Source: Pseudomonadota bacterium
GTDB lineage: Bacteria > Pseudomonadota > Gammaproteobacteria > Enterobacterales > Enterobacteriaceae
NCBI GenBank assembly: GCA_018261615.1
Contig: JAGTSE010000031.1
Coordinates: 1-64,000 of the forward strand
Direction of reading: 5' to 3'
DNA: 64,000 bases
Of the stretch, positions 8,620 through 17,211 are shown in pieces (within the stretch, counting starts at the first letter, position 1; every line of letters begins with the position of its first letter). Made by a program: the position numbers and the translations under genes. The notes under the pieces are model-generated. The model was not told where the DNA came from. It made no database searches and was given only the letters and a program-made list of their open reading frames with translations.

Positions 8620-9137
8620 TATTGATACTCCGTTGTCCATGTCGCTAAGGCTGACACATCGCCAGTGCTCATTGGCGCACCGGTGGCGACAAGCTGTGCA
8701 TAAAAGGTCATCTGAACGCTATCATTACCCGCCATTCCCAGCGCGGCGGTTTGCGTGTTCAGGGGGATTGGCACGTTGTCTTTATCGAGAATTTGCACCG
8801 CCACGCCGGTTGCGCCGCCGTCGGCAATTTTTACCAGCTGTGGGTTGTTGTCATCCGGGATACCGCTGAAGCGGATTTTTACGCCAGCAAAGGTCGGCCC
8901 GCACGCTTCGAGCCTGAGCGTGAAAGGCGTTTTGATATTGCTGACGTCCCCGGAACGACGAAATTGTTTAATACCAATGGTTCCCAGCGGCACGTTCTGC
9001 TCTTTAGAGTCCGCCGCGACAACGCAGGTGTTGCCGATCAAATTACCGGTGACGGAAACCAGCACGTCATAGCCGCGCACGGGGAGAGTGAAAACCAGCA
9101 GCAGGGCGATGCTGGTCATCCGAAGCGTTACTGACAT
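8619..9137 (-). CDS. Minor fimbrial subunit (FimF/FimG-like adaptor)
   Basis: The 172-residue protein has a signal peptide (MSVTLRMTSIALLLVFTLPVRG). The pilin fold shows the paired cysteines (GNTCVVAADS and LEACGPTFAG) and the C-terminal beta strand (STGDVSALATWTTEYQ) with the penultimate aromatic needed for chaperone recognition. It overlaps the usher stop by about 10 bp and is joined to the adhesin by TAATG. Between usher and tip adhesin it most likely acts as the tip adaptor. Confidence 0.8.
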   Translation of the reverse strand: MSVTLRMTSIALLLVFTLPVRGYDVLVSVTGNLIGNTCVVAADSKEQNVPLGTIGIKQFRRSGDVSNIKTPFTLRLEACGPTFAGVKIRFSGIPDDNNPQLVKIADGGATGVAVQILDKDNVPIPLNTQTAALGMAGNDSVQMTFYAQLVATGAPMSTGDVSALATWTTEYQ

Positions 9138-11653
9138 ACCACCTCCTGTGAATAAAGGCCTGTTCGGGCGTTATAACTCTGCTTGTTTAACGCATAGTTA
9201 ATGGTGCAGCGTTGGTCGCTGTTGCGCCCCCACACTGCGCTTAGATTGCCCTTCGCAGACAAGCCGGACAGATACAGACTGCCGCCATCGCCGACGATGC
9301 CGCTGGTTTTGTCATCATTCAGTGAGACCAGCGTGCCGAAGGGGAGCACATCGTTGCCGTGACGTACGATAAACATCGCTTTTTCCCCCTGTCGTGTAGC
9401 AATGGTGGCGCGAACCAGAGCGCCGTCGGTTGGCGTTTTGTTGACGATGGCATTCTCTAGCTCGACGTTGTTGCCCGCAGTCGTGACATCCAGCGCGACC
9501 TGATTCACGCGGTACGGCGTGGCGTACGGGATCACCGCGTAGCCCCGTCTGTCGGTTTTAATGCCCTTTTGATTAAGCACGGCAACGTTGCTGGCTCCCG
9601 GAGCTTTCACCAGAATGTTGGTATTGCCGAGCGGTTGGCTCAGCGTCAAACCATCTTCATGCAGCACCGCGCCACCGTTTACCCCGTAGCTGAGGTTGCG
9701 GGAATCGCGGGTGTAGCTGTAGCCGAGGTTATAATCCCCGCGAGCGCCTTCGTACTGCAGGGTGGCATCACCGCCGTACCGTTGCTGCTTGCTGTAACGC
9801 TGGTTTACGCTATAAAACAGGTTTTCCTGGCCCGGTAGATAACCGCTCACGCCGGTACTGGCAGTGGTGCCGGTTGAATCCGCATGGGTAGTGGTAAAGC
9901 GAGCACGGGTCGACAGTGTCGGGTTGCCCAGCGGTACCGAAAAGGACATCGCCAGAACGTTGTCTTTCTTGTCGTCATACAGGCTGGCGCTACGCTGGAC
10001 ACTGACGCCAAGCGACACATTACGAAACGTGGTGTTCCACGCAAACTGCAGGCTTTGCGTGGTTTTCGACGTGTTCCAGTAGGTTTGCTGATCCCACGAC
10101 AATGACAGTGAGCCGTATTGCCCCATCGGCTGCGACAGCAACAGTTGGTTTTTTGCTTTACGCGACATTTGCAGGTTATACACCGTGTCGTACTGGGTGG
10201 TGATGGTGCCATCATCCTCCACGATCTGCTTTGGTGACCCACCCGCCATGCCTTTGTACGTGGTATCGCTGAGGGTATAAAACCCTTTCGTTGAGTAGCG
10301 CAGCGAGAAGAAATTGACCCGCGTGCCGATATCGTTCAGCAGTTTACTGTACCTCAGGCGCACGGAATCGCCGGTGTAGTGCCGATCATCCGCCAACTGG
10401 CTCCTGGCGTGGGTCAGATCGATGGAGTATGCGCCAAAGTGGCCAAGGTTCTGCCCGATACCAAAGGCCAGGCCGTTATAGCGATCGGCAAACTGTACCC
10501 CGCCGTAAAACGTGAGGCCATATCGCCAGCCGTAGAACAGCTCACCCTGCGCGAAAGACGGCGTATCCTGATTGCCCGTCGGACGATATTTCCCCGCCCC
10601 AAGAGCATATTTCACCTGCCCGTTACGCACCAGGTTTGGCACGCTGGCAAAGGGAAGGGTGTATTGCGTCTGACGGCCGTCGTTCTCCTGAATGGTGACC
10701 GCGAGATCGCCGCCGGAGGAGGTCGGGTAGAGATCTTTCAGCACAAACGCCCCCGGTGGAACAGTGGTTTGATAGATGATGTTGCCGTTCTGGCGAACCG
10801 TCACGGTGGCGTTGCTGCGTGCGATGCCGCGGACTTCCGGCGCATAGCCGCTCAGGCTGGCTGGCAGCATATTGTCATCGGTTTTCAGGGCAATGCCACG
10901 CAGGCCCACAGAGTCAAACACCTGCGAAGAGGTATAGGTTTCACCGGTGTACACCTGGGCGTTCAGGACGGGAATATCCCGCTGCAGCCAGGTCTGTACA
11001 TGGGTAAGCTCGTTATTGTCTTTGGTCCACGTGGTGAAATCACGTAACCGCCACGCGCCGAGATTGACGCCGCTGTTCAGGCTTGCAAACAACTGCCGAT
11101 CTCGTGTGCGCGTCTTGCCCTGATATTCATTGTTAGAGCCATTCACCACGTAATTCAGCCACGCGGCAGGAATCCCCGCCTCCCAGCTTTCCGGGCTGAC
11201 ATACCCACGCGGCAAATTACGCATCGCGCTCTGCGGTACGGTGACGCTGAGGGTGAGCGTCTGCTGGTCAAAATCAAACCGGGTATCGGCAAACGCCTGT
11301 GTCAGGAAAATGCAGCGCTGCGCGAGCGGCAGTGCGCCGCCCCTGGCCTGCTGACTGTCGATGCCCAGCGCGGCGATTTGTTCAGGCGTGAAGCAAGGCA
11401 GGGCTTCTCCTGCGGTGTTTTCAGCGACGCGGAACGTGACATTGCCTGTGAACGCATAGTTGTTATTGATATACACGTTGAGATTGTAATCACCCGGCGG
11501 CAATGCGCTCCCGGCGTTGACCCAGGCGAGATCGGCGCTGTTGGCGCCCTCGCCGTTGAGGAACGCGGGGTTAAATTGCAGCTCGCTTTCAGCAGCAACG
11601 GCTTGCCGAATCACCAGGGATAGCACCGTGGCACACAGGATTTTTCTTTTCAC
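9128..11653 (-). CDS. Outer-membrane usher protein (FimD family)
   Basis: Ushers form the outer-membrane pore that accepts chaperone-pilin complexes and assembles the fibre. The product, about 841 residues, has a signal peptide (KRKILCATVLSLVIRQAVA). The N-terminal domain binds chaperone (FNPAFLNGEGANSADLAWVN). The long beta-barrel includes the family motif VPPGAFVLKDLYPTSSGGDL near the plug, and the C-terminal domains end QEVVCQ. I chose the GTG at 11653, 24 nt after the chaperone stop, because it begins directly at the signal peptide. An upstream in-frame start at 11713 would overlap the chaperone gene and add unlikely residues. Confidence 0.88.
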   Translation of the reverse strand: MKRKILCATVLSLVIRQAVAAESELQFNPAFLNGEGANSADLAWVNAGSALPPGDYNLNVYINNNYAFTGNVTFRVAENTAGEALPCFTPEQIAALGIDSQQARGGALPLAQRCIFLTQAFADTRFDFDQQTLTLSVTVPQSAMRNLPRGYVSPESWEAGIPAAWLNYVVNGSNNEYQGKTRTRDRQLFASLNSGVNLGAWRLRDFTTWTKDNNELTHVQTWLQRDIPVLNAQVYTGETYTSSQVFDSVGLRGIALKTDDNMLPASLSGYAPEVRGIARSNATVTVRQNGNIIYQTTVPPGAFVLKDLYPTSSGGDLAVTIQENDGRQTQYTLPFASVPNLVRNGQVKYALGAGKYRPTGNQDTPSFAQGELFYGWRYGLTFYGGVQFADRYNGLAFGIGQNLGHFGAYSIDLTHARSQLADDRHYTGDSVRLRYSKLLNDIGTRVNFFSLRYSTKGFYTLSDTTYKGMAGGSPKQIVEDDGTITTQYDTVYNLQMSRKAKNQLLLSQPMGQYGSLSLSWDQQTYWNTSKTTQSLQFAWNTTFRNVSLGVSVQRSASLYDDKKDNVLAMSFSVPLGNPTLSTRARFTTTHADSTGTTASTGVSGYLPGQENLFYSVNQRYSKQQRYGGDATLQYEGARGDYNLGYSYTRDSRNLSYGVNGGAVLHEDGLTLSQPLGNTNILVKAPGASNVAVLNQKGIKTDRRGYAVIPYATPYRVNQVALDVTTAGNNVELENAIVNKTPTDGALVRATIATRQGEKAMFIVRHGNDVLPFGTLVSLNDDKTSGIVGDGGSLYLSGLSAKGNLSAVWGRNSDQRCTINYALNKQSYNARTGLYSQEVVCQ

Positions 11654-11676
11654 GTGGTCACGCCTCACTGTTGTTA

Positions 11677-12354
11677 TTATTGGGACAACGACGCGCGGGT
11701 AGTGGGCGTCCATGCTCCGTAATCGTTAATGGTCTGATAGCTCACACTGCTTGCGCGGCTGAAGGTTTCGGCCAACGTCACGCTGGATTTCGGCGGTACC
11801 ATCACCGGCTGTACCGGCACACCATCGATTTTCAGGTTGATGGTGGTGAGGTAGTACGGTGTAGGGTTGGAGAGAGTGACCTTTCCGGCGCGATACGAAC
11901 CGACAAGGCTTTTCCATGCCTCCCCTGCGCCTTTCCCGAGGCTGTCCGGGCGATAAAAGACCTTGATGCGGTTAGCAGAAGCAAACTGCAGTGAATTCCC
12001 GGAACCGCTTTTAACTTGCTGTGGGATGGCTTTGACTGTCATCCAGTAGAGCGTTTCCCGATCCTCTGGCAGGGCCTTACCGTTAAACATGATTTTCACC
12101 ACGCTTTCGCTGGCGGGTTTCATGACGTACAGCGGCGGCGTAATGACGAAGTCATTGGTACGTTCCCCTTTTTCATTTTCCATCCATGACTGGATCAGGA
12201 ACGTGGCATCAGGATGCGTGTTCCTTACCTGCAACATGGACTGAGTGGTGGCGCTGGAGTAAACCATCCGCGTTGCGCCCAGCCCCACGCCGCCAGCCCA
12301 GACGGCGGTTGAGCAGAATGTGGCAGCCAGACAAATCCATGTGATTACGCGCAT
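11677..12354 (-). CDS. Periplasmic fimbrial chaperone (FimC/PapD family)
   Basis: This chaperone caps pilin subunits by donor-strand complementation and delivers them to the usher. The 225-residue protein has a signal peptide (VITWICLAATFCSTAVWA). The first Ig-like domain carries the family pattern GVGLGATRMVYSS, followed by YVMKPASESVVKIMF and LYWMTVKAIP. The second carries IKVFYRPDSL and LSNPTPYYLTTINLKIDG. I chose the ATG at 12354 because GAGGAG lies about 7 nt upstream; a TTG five codons earlier is less likely. Located between the major pilin and the usher. Confidence 0.88.
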   Translation of the reverse strand: MRVITWICLAATFCSTAVWAGGVGLGATRMVYSSATTQSMLQVRNTHPDATFLIQSWMENEKGERTNDFVITPPLYVMKPASESVVKIMFNGKALPEDRETLYWMTVKAIPQQVKSGSGNSLQFASANRIKVFYRPDSLGKGAGEAWKSLVGSYRAGKVTLSNPTPYYLTTINLKIDGVPVQPVMVPPKSSVTLAETFSRASSVSYQTINDYGAWTPTTRASLSQ

Positions 12355-12407
12355 AGTGGGTCTCCTCAATGCAGAGCCAAGCCCGGCCAGCAGGCCGGGC
12401 CTGAAGA

Positions 12408-12992
12408 TTACGAATAGGTAACGGTGTAGGTCGCGACGGCGCTGGCATCCCCCGCCGTGGCTTTGCCTTTCGGCGAATAGTATTTCGCGCTGAAGTTCAG
12501 GGTGTTGGCGCCCTTACGCAAAGGGATAGCGGCGGCAGATTCGCCCAGCTTAACCACGTTGCCCTGCTCGTCGTACAGACGGATAGCGACGTTTTGCGCC
12601 GAGCTTGCACTGCCGTTTGACCCGACTGCCAGGCTATTGGCATCGGCGGTGTCCGGCGTACCGGTGAAGGTGACGGCCACGGTTGTCGCGGCAATCGGGT
12701 TTTCCTCTGTTGAGGCCGAGGTATCGGTGATTTCGCAATCTTCCAGAGTGATTGCAAACGCTTTTGCGGTGCTGGCTTCACTGCCTGCGGCAGCCAGTAC
12801 TGCGGTGCGCACTTCACCCATATCGACATCAATGTTGGCGCTGCCTGCACTGATAGCACATGCCGAGGTTACTACTTTGCCGTTGAAGTTAACCGTGCCA
12901 CCGCTGGTCGTCGCAGCCAGTGCCGCTCCTGCTGGCAGTACTGTCGCAATGGCTACGGCAAGCAGAGTTTTCGTTTTGAATTGAGTTTTCAT
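12408..12992 (-). CDS. Major fimbrial subunit (FimA-type pilin)
   Basis: The 194-residue precursor has a signal peptide ending ALA before ATTSGGTVNFNG, the donor-strand N-terminus of type 1-like pilins. Two cysteines (VTSACAIS and LEDCEIT) form the family disulfide, and the C-terminal strand ends VATYTVTYS. A run of Ala/Ser/Thr/Gly in the middle is typical of surface-exposed pilin regions. Its ATG overlaps the stop of the upstream LuxR-type gene (ATGA), an unusual arrangement for a highly expressed pilin; a pilin-specific promoter may exist inside that gene. Confidence 0.88.
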   Translation of the reverse strand: MKTQFKTKTLLAVAIATVLPAGAALAATTSGGTVNFNGKVVTSACAISAGSANIDVDMGEVRTAVLAAAGSEASTAKAFAITLEDCEITDTSASTEENPIAATTVAVTFTGTPDTADANSLAVGSNGSASSAQNVAIRLYDEQGNVVKLGESAAAIPLRKGANTLNFSAKYYSPKGKATAGDASAVATYTVTYS

Positions 12993-13648
12993 TGTGCTGA
13001 TTCCATATTGTTGTTATGTCGAGATTTGCCCTGAAAACAGCAGCTCTGACTGGTTAAAAAGACCAGCAAATCTGTCTTGTTTCTGAGCCCTAGTTTTCTT
13101 ATCGCTGAGCTTTTTAACGCGCTGACACGACGGTAAGAAAGCTGCTCTGTTTCGGCGATGTAACGCATATCCAGACCCTTTCGTAGGTCTTTCAATACCC
13201 TCCATTCACCCGGCGTCAGCGATAACGCCGTGGGTTTCTTTTTCGGGCGATAACGACTATCGATCATTTTTAATAAGCTGGTTCGCCAGTGATAAATGGG
13301 CTCCTGCAGTGAGATATAGGCATCTATATCACCGTGTATCCACAGCCAGGAATTTGCCGGCGCAGAGTACACGCAAATAAGTACATCGGGGTGCCGGGTT
13401 TTGATATTTTTTATATATTTCAGGAAATCAAAACCTGCATGGTGCTTTTCCATGCCAGATAAAAAAAATACATCTACGGGTGTTGTCGAAAACATTGTGT
13501 CCATTAGCGAATAGTCATCACTTGATGCTTTTATATACATTTCAGGAACGGTTTTTTTTAATACTGCGCTGATCCCTTGGCGTGCAAAGTGATCACCACC
13601 CAACAGTGCGGTTGTTAAATGACGTTTGTTTTTTTGTTTGTTTAGCAT
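12989..13648 (-). CDS. LuxR-type regulator with degenerate receiver, head of the fimbrial operon
   Basis: The C-terminal third (about residues 143-200, LTPGEWRVLKDLRKGLDMRY, AIRKLGLRNKTDLLVF) is a LuxR/FixJ-type DNA-binding helix-turn-helix. The N-terminal part resembles a response-regulator receiver (TTALLGGDHFARQGISAVL, VDVFFLSGMEKHHAG). However, the phospho-acceptor Asp position is Ser64 and the conserved Lys near residues 114-115 is missing (ISLQEP), so phosphorylation control is unlikely. I chose the ATG at 13648 because GAGGGG precedes it closely; an earlier in-frame ATG at 13720 lacks such support. It overlaps the pilin gene by 4 bp and most likely controls it. Confidence 0.75.
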   Translation of the reverse strand: MLNKQKNKRHLTTALLGGDHFARQGISAVLKKTVPEMYIKASSDDYSLMDTMFSTTPVDVFFLSGMEKHHAGFDFLKYIKNIKTRHPDVLICVYSAPANSWLWIHGDIDAYISLQEPIYHWRTSLLKMIDSRYRPKKKPTALSLTPGEWRVLKDLRKGLDMRYIAETEQLSYRRVSALKSSAIRKLGLRNKTDLLVFLTSQSCCFQGKSRHNNNMESAQ

Positions 13649-14384
13649 ATTATCCCCTCGATTTATAATTGTAATGAGGCAAGCCTTTCTGGCAGAACGA
13701 TGCCTGTATTTTAGAAGCAATTAAACATCGTATGGTGTGGACTAATATACTGATAGAGTGAAATAAGTAATCTGAATTAATATCAGTTTGTATTAAGTTA
13801 TCTATACTTATCTGCTGCCACTTGTTTTCCTGTGAATAATCATACAGACACATTTTTAATGTAAAATTGGCTTTAATAAATGTTTTGTAAGGGGACTGTA
13901 TAGTGATGTCATGATGAGGGCTTTTTATTTACCAAGGATAACAATTTCACTCTAAAATCGTTAATTAAATAGTGGTTTTTTACGAGTGGTTATTCTGTAA
14001 CTCATTGTTATTATTGTTGTTATATACATTTAGTAGAAAAATGAATTAAAGATTCTGAATGATTAGGACATGAATGACTAAAGCGTTCAATTCTATATTT
14101 TGTCAATTTTGTCAGTGTCAAGTCTGGAGAATAGGATGCTGCATGATTCATTCTTACCGTCTCTCCAGCCCCTCTTAAGGACTAAAGAGGAAGTTAAGAA
14201 AGTTTCAGATGAGTAAAATTAAGAGAAAATAAAAATAAGATTTTTCGCTAAGTGCGCGGATATACAGCTGCAGATTTATCCGTCACATTAATCCTTATGC
14301 AAGCTGAAGGAACGCAGGTTAACAAAGGAAAAAGAAAGGAAATCTGTGCGCTAACAGCGTTAACGGGAGGTTTTAGACAATCTT
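13649..14384. promoter_or_regulatory. AT-rich divergent control region of the fimbrial and marT-like genes
   Basis: These 736 bp separate two divergently transcribed regulator genes. They are clearly more AT-rich than the flanking housekeeping DNA, as is usual for H-NS-silenced virulence-type loci. I see no credible gene, no integrase or recombinase, and no obvious pair of short inverted repeats like those of the type 1 fim switch. Several T/A-rich stretches could serve as -10 boxes, but I cannot choose among them. Confidence 0.45.
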
Positions 14385-15176
14385 ATGCATAAGTATTATA
14401 TAATTAATGGTGTTGTCGAGTTTCATCCTGCGACCAGCACATTATGCGATCTTAATAATCCTGACTTGGTGGTGGTATTAAACTCTCCGGCCGGACGCTG
14501 TTTATTGTTATTAATTGAAAGAGCCGGAAGTATTGTCACCCAACAGGAATGTATGGACATTGTCTGGCAGAGTCGTGGAATGATGGTTTCGCCTAATACC
14601 TTTTACCAGAATATTTCTATTTTACGTAAAGGTTTGAAAAAAATAGGTTTTGAAACTGACCCAATAGTCACTATTCCCCGTATTGGTCTGACGCTGGCAA
14701 GCGACACGCAAATCGTCATTAAAGAGGCGCAGCCGCAATCTGTCGAGCAAGAAGTACCGATTTGTAAAATTCACGAAGAGGATATTGGGCCGCAGCCAGC
14801 TGCTCCAGCTGCGAAACGTCGCTTATGGCTTCCGGGAATTCTGATGGCGCTAATGATATTTGTTGGCGTGAGTGCCTTTAGCCATAATTTACGGCATGAC
14901 AACTATTTTGTGGACGGTTATCGCTTCACTATGATGATGGGAGAGTGTCGGCTCTATTTTGCCCACGATATTGAGACGCAACGCGGTCTGGATAAAGCGC
15001 TGGCCTATGCCGCGCCATTTAAGGAGCAGTGCGGCAGCTATCCTTGGGTCTACGTTAGTAGGTATAGCATGTTATCACGTGCTTCGGTGATCCGCTGTGA
15101 CAGGGCAATGACGGAGCCAAACCATTGTATGTCAGATTATTTTATTGAGGAACGCGAATATGGCTCACTACCGTAA
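14385..15176 (+). CDS. Membrane-anchored ToxR/CadC-type regulator (MarT/YqeI-like)
   Basis: The N-terminal OmpR/PhoB-type winged helix covers about residues 1-108 (RCLLLLIERAGSIVTQQECM, MMVSPNTFYQNISILRKGLK, ITIPRIGLTL-like IVTIPRIGLTLAS). It is followed by a Pro/Gln/Glu-rich linker, one transmembrane segment (about 147-166, LWLPGILMALMIFVGVSAFS) and a periplasmic domain of about 97 residues with several cysteines (GECRLYF, KEQCGSYPW, IRCDRAM, NHCMSDY). This is the layout of CadC, ToxR and Salmonella MarT, which bind DNA from the inner membrane. It overlaps the following FidL-like gene, as in marT-fidL and yqeI-yqeJ pairs. Likely targets are the adjacent fimbrial genes (inference). Confidence 0.75.
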   Translation: MHKYYIINGVVEFHPATSTLCDLNNPDLVVVLNSPAGRCLLLLIERAGSIVTQQECMDIVWQSRGMMVSPNTFYQNISILRKGLKKIGFETDPIVTIPRIGLTLASDTQIVIKEAQPQSVEQEVPICKIHEEDIGPQPAAPAAKRRLWLPGILMALMIFVGVSAFSHNLRHDNYFVDGYRFTMMMGECRLYFAHDIETQRGLDKALAYAAPFKEQCGSYPWVYVSRYSMLSRASVIRCDRAMTEPNHCMSDYFIEEREYGSLP

Positions 15177-15642
15177 AATGCTTTTTGCGCTCTGTTTTTC
15201 TCTGCTGATGGTGGCTGTAGTGGTTGGATATTATCTCTGGCATCGTCATTATATCCAGCCTTTTTTATGCAAGGTAAGTTTTATTCAACATCATTCTGAT
15301 GAGACGCTATACCTGTGGCTAAATTATACCGTGGACGGTAACAATGGTATCCTCAGTATGAACGGCCGGGTGAAGAGTGATCCGACGAAGACTCTTGACC
15401 GTAAAATATTCTTTCAGGTGGAGCGTAAAGATCGCATCTATCACCTGAAATCGGTTCGCAATATGAAATTTCCGGATGATAACGTCAGCGACAGTTGGCT
15501 GGAGAAGTATGAACCCTTATTTTTCATCTACTCTAACGAAAGCATATATATACGAATTAAGAAACAAGATAATCATAATTATTTATTCATTTTTGGAACA
15601 TTACCGACCTATGTATGCCATGCCTCAAAAACGGAGAGATGA
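15160..15642 (+). CDS. FidL-like inner-membrane protein
   Basis: The 160-residue protein has one N-terminal transmembrane segment (about residues 7-27, MLFALCFSLLMVAVVVGYYL), then a periplasmic domain rich in beta-type sequence (ETLYLWLNYTVDGNNGILSM, KIFFQVERKDRIYHL). FidL and YqeJ proteins have this size and topology and are encoded directly after a MarT/YqeI-type regulator. By analogy with ToxS they may modulate the partner's periplasmic domain, but this has not been shown for this protein. I chose the ATG at 15160 (MAHYRKM) because GAGGAA precedes it. It overlaps the upstream gene by 17 bp. Confidence 0.65.
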   Translation: MAHYRKMLFALCFSLLMVAVVVGYYLWHRHYIQPFLCKVSFIQHHSDETLYLWLNYTVDGNNGILSMNGRVKSDPTKTLDRKIFFQVERKDRIYHLKSVRNMKFPDDNVSDSWLEKYEPLFFIYSNESIYIRIKKQDNHNYLFIFGTLPTYVCHASKTER

Positions 15643-15760
15643 AGGAGAGCAGCTTTATTGTTTTGTGGCCGTCATTTATAATCATTTAAACGAAAAGAAA
15701 TATTCTAGAGAAAGATAATAGCAACAAATGTTGCAATAATGTAATTACTATTTTGGCAAG

Positions 15761-16756
15761 ATGATGAAAAATTTAATTGAAGACTCATGCAGGCTCGCGT
15801 CTGCACAAAACAAAACCCTACACATAGGTTTATTCCTGTGGCCCCATTTTTCTTTATTAGCGTTATCAGGGCTAATGGAAGCGTTACGTACTGCGTCCAG
15901 TGTGCAAAAATGTAGTCAGGAAATAGCGTTTAAACTCAGTCTGATAAGCGTGAACCCTGACTTACCCATTACCAGCAGTGCTGGTATTAGTGTGCAACCT
16001 GAGGTCGCTTACGCAACACCCGGCACCTTCGACTATATTGCCGTCATCGGTGGAAGCCTGGAGTATCTTGAGCAGGGATATAGTGGCGACCGAATGTTTC
16101 TTGCAGAAGCCCATCACAACAACATTCCGTTGATAGGTATTGGCTCTGGCAGCTTTATCCTTGCAGAAGAAGGGTTACTCAATGAGCGACGTGCCTCGAT
16201 TCATCCTGATCACCATGATGTCTTCACACAACGGTTTCCGCAGGTTTATGCCGAGCAGGGGCTCGATTTTATAGATGAAGGTGATGTGCTGACCTGCCCT
16301 GGCGGGATCTCGACGCTCACGCTGGCCACGGCCCTTATCCGTTCCCATGCGGGGGATGATATTGCTGCCACTACTTCCCGGCGTTTGTCACTCTCACCGC
16401 ACGTTGCCGCTACCCCGCGACCTGCCAATATTGCCCTTATTTCTGACTCGCGGCTTCGCAGGGCGGTAATGATCATAGAACAGTACCTTACGCACCCACT
16501 CAGCACCGCCGGGTTGGCTCAGACCGTTAAGCTAAGTGAGCGTCAGCTTAATCGTCTATTTCATGCCGAGTTTGGCAAAACGGCACGTGAATTTATCCGC
16601 AGTGCCAGACTGCGTTACGCCTGCTGGTTGTTGAAAAACTCGCAGCAAAGCGTCACGGACATTGCGCGGCGGATGGGTTTTAGCGACTGTGCCCATTTTA
16701 TCCGTCATTTCCAAATTGAGTACGGTTGTACCCCTGGGGTATGGCGCATGCCGTAG
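15761..16756 (+). CDS. GlxA-type transcriptional regulator (DJ-1/PfpI-like domain plus AraC HTH)
   Basis: An N-terminal DJ-1/PfpI-like domain covers about residues 20-200 (HIGLFLWPHFSLLALSGLME, FDYIAVIGGS, TCPGGISTLTLATALI). An AraC-type DNA-binding domain covers about 232-330, with two helix-turn-helix units (LAQTVKLSERQLNRLFHAEF and VTDIARRMGFSDCAHFIRHF). The nucleophile-elbow position that is Cys in GLCTGAF-type relatives is Gly128 here (GIGSGSF), so the domain is probably a ligand sensor rather than an enzyme. Two ATG codons are adjacent at the start. It stands alone after the MarT/FidL-like pair; target unknown. The 174 bp after it hold no gene. Confidence 0.8.
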   Translation: MMKNLIEDSCRLASAQNKTLHIGLFLWPHFSLLALSGLMEALRTASSVQKCSQEIAFKLSLISVNPDLPITSSAGISVQPEVAYATPGTFDYIAVIGGSLEYLEQGYSGDRMFLAEAHHNNIPLIGIGSGSFILAEEGLLNERRASIHPDHHDVFTQRFPQVYAEQGLDFIDEGDVLTCPGGISTLTLATALIRSHAGDDIAATTSRRLSLSPHVAATPRPANIALISDSRLRRAVMIIEQYLTHPLSTAGLAQTVKLSERQLNRLFHAEFGKTAREFIRSARLRYACWLLKNSQQSVTDIARRMGFSDCAHFIRHFQIEYGCTPGVWRMP

Positions 16757-16930
16757 AGCTAATGCTCCGATTTCGTGCTTTCTTCGTCGGGTTGTCAAAG
16801 CTCACTAGAATTGTCTAATCAGCGGCTCTTTAGAAATGTCCATATGTTAAAAAGGCCGCTGAGAGAATCTCTCCCACAGCGACAGCTTTAGCATAACAGC
16901 ATTAAGCCGCTACATTAACCGACTGAAAAA

Positions 16931-17137
16931 CTAATAGTATTTTACTGAAGCAGGTAGTACTGCTCTTTCGGACCAGTCTGGTCGTTCGCCAGCCATGATG
17001 GTACGTTGTTGAGTTGGGGTAACGGACTGGGTGATATCCGGCATGGTTTTATAAACCCTCTCATTCGGTGGCGCGATTACGAAAGACTCACAACCGGAAA
17101 GCATAATAACCGCCAAAAATGCAGGTAATATTTTCAA
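16931..17137 (-). CDS. Small lipoprotein of unknown function
   Basis: The 68-residue product has a clear lipoprotein signal (MKILPAFLAVIMLSGC, lipobox LSGC with Cys16), then a mature part of about 52 residues with no motif I know (NERVYKTMPDITQSVTPTQQ). The residue after Cys is Glu, not Asp, so outer-membrane sorting is expected. It lies alone between the GlxA-like gene and xni. In E. coli the neighbour of xni here is fucO, so this gene is not part of the standard neighbourhood. Confidence 0.6.
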   Translation of the reverse strand: MKILPAFLAVIMLSGCESFVIAPPNERVYKTMPDITQSVTPTQQRTIMAGERPDWSERAVLPASVKYY

Positions 17138-17211
17138 AACTTTCCCCTTCCATTAGGATAAGAAAATGACACGATCGCTTTGAAACTAAGCGGGCAGTAT
17201 ACCACTGGCGT

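Noticed and set aside
13649..14384. Invertible fim-switch promoter element
   Set aside because: No matching pair of short inverted repeats and no fimB/fimE-type recombinase gene is seen.
7048..17211. Active prophage or integrative element at aspV
   Set aside because: No integrase, excisionase, replication or structural phage genes are present; only remnants and chromosomal-type accessory genes.
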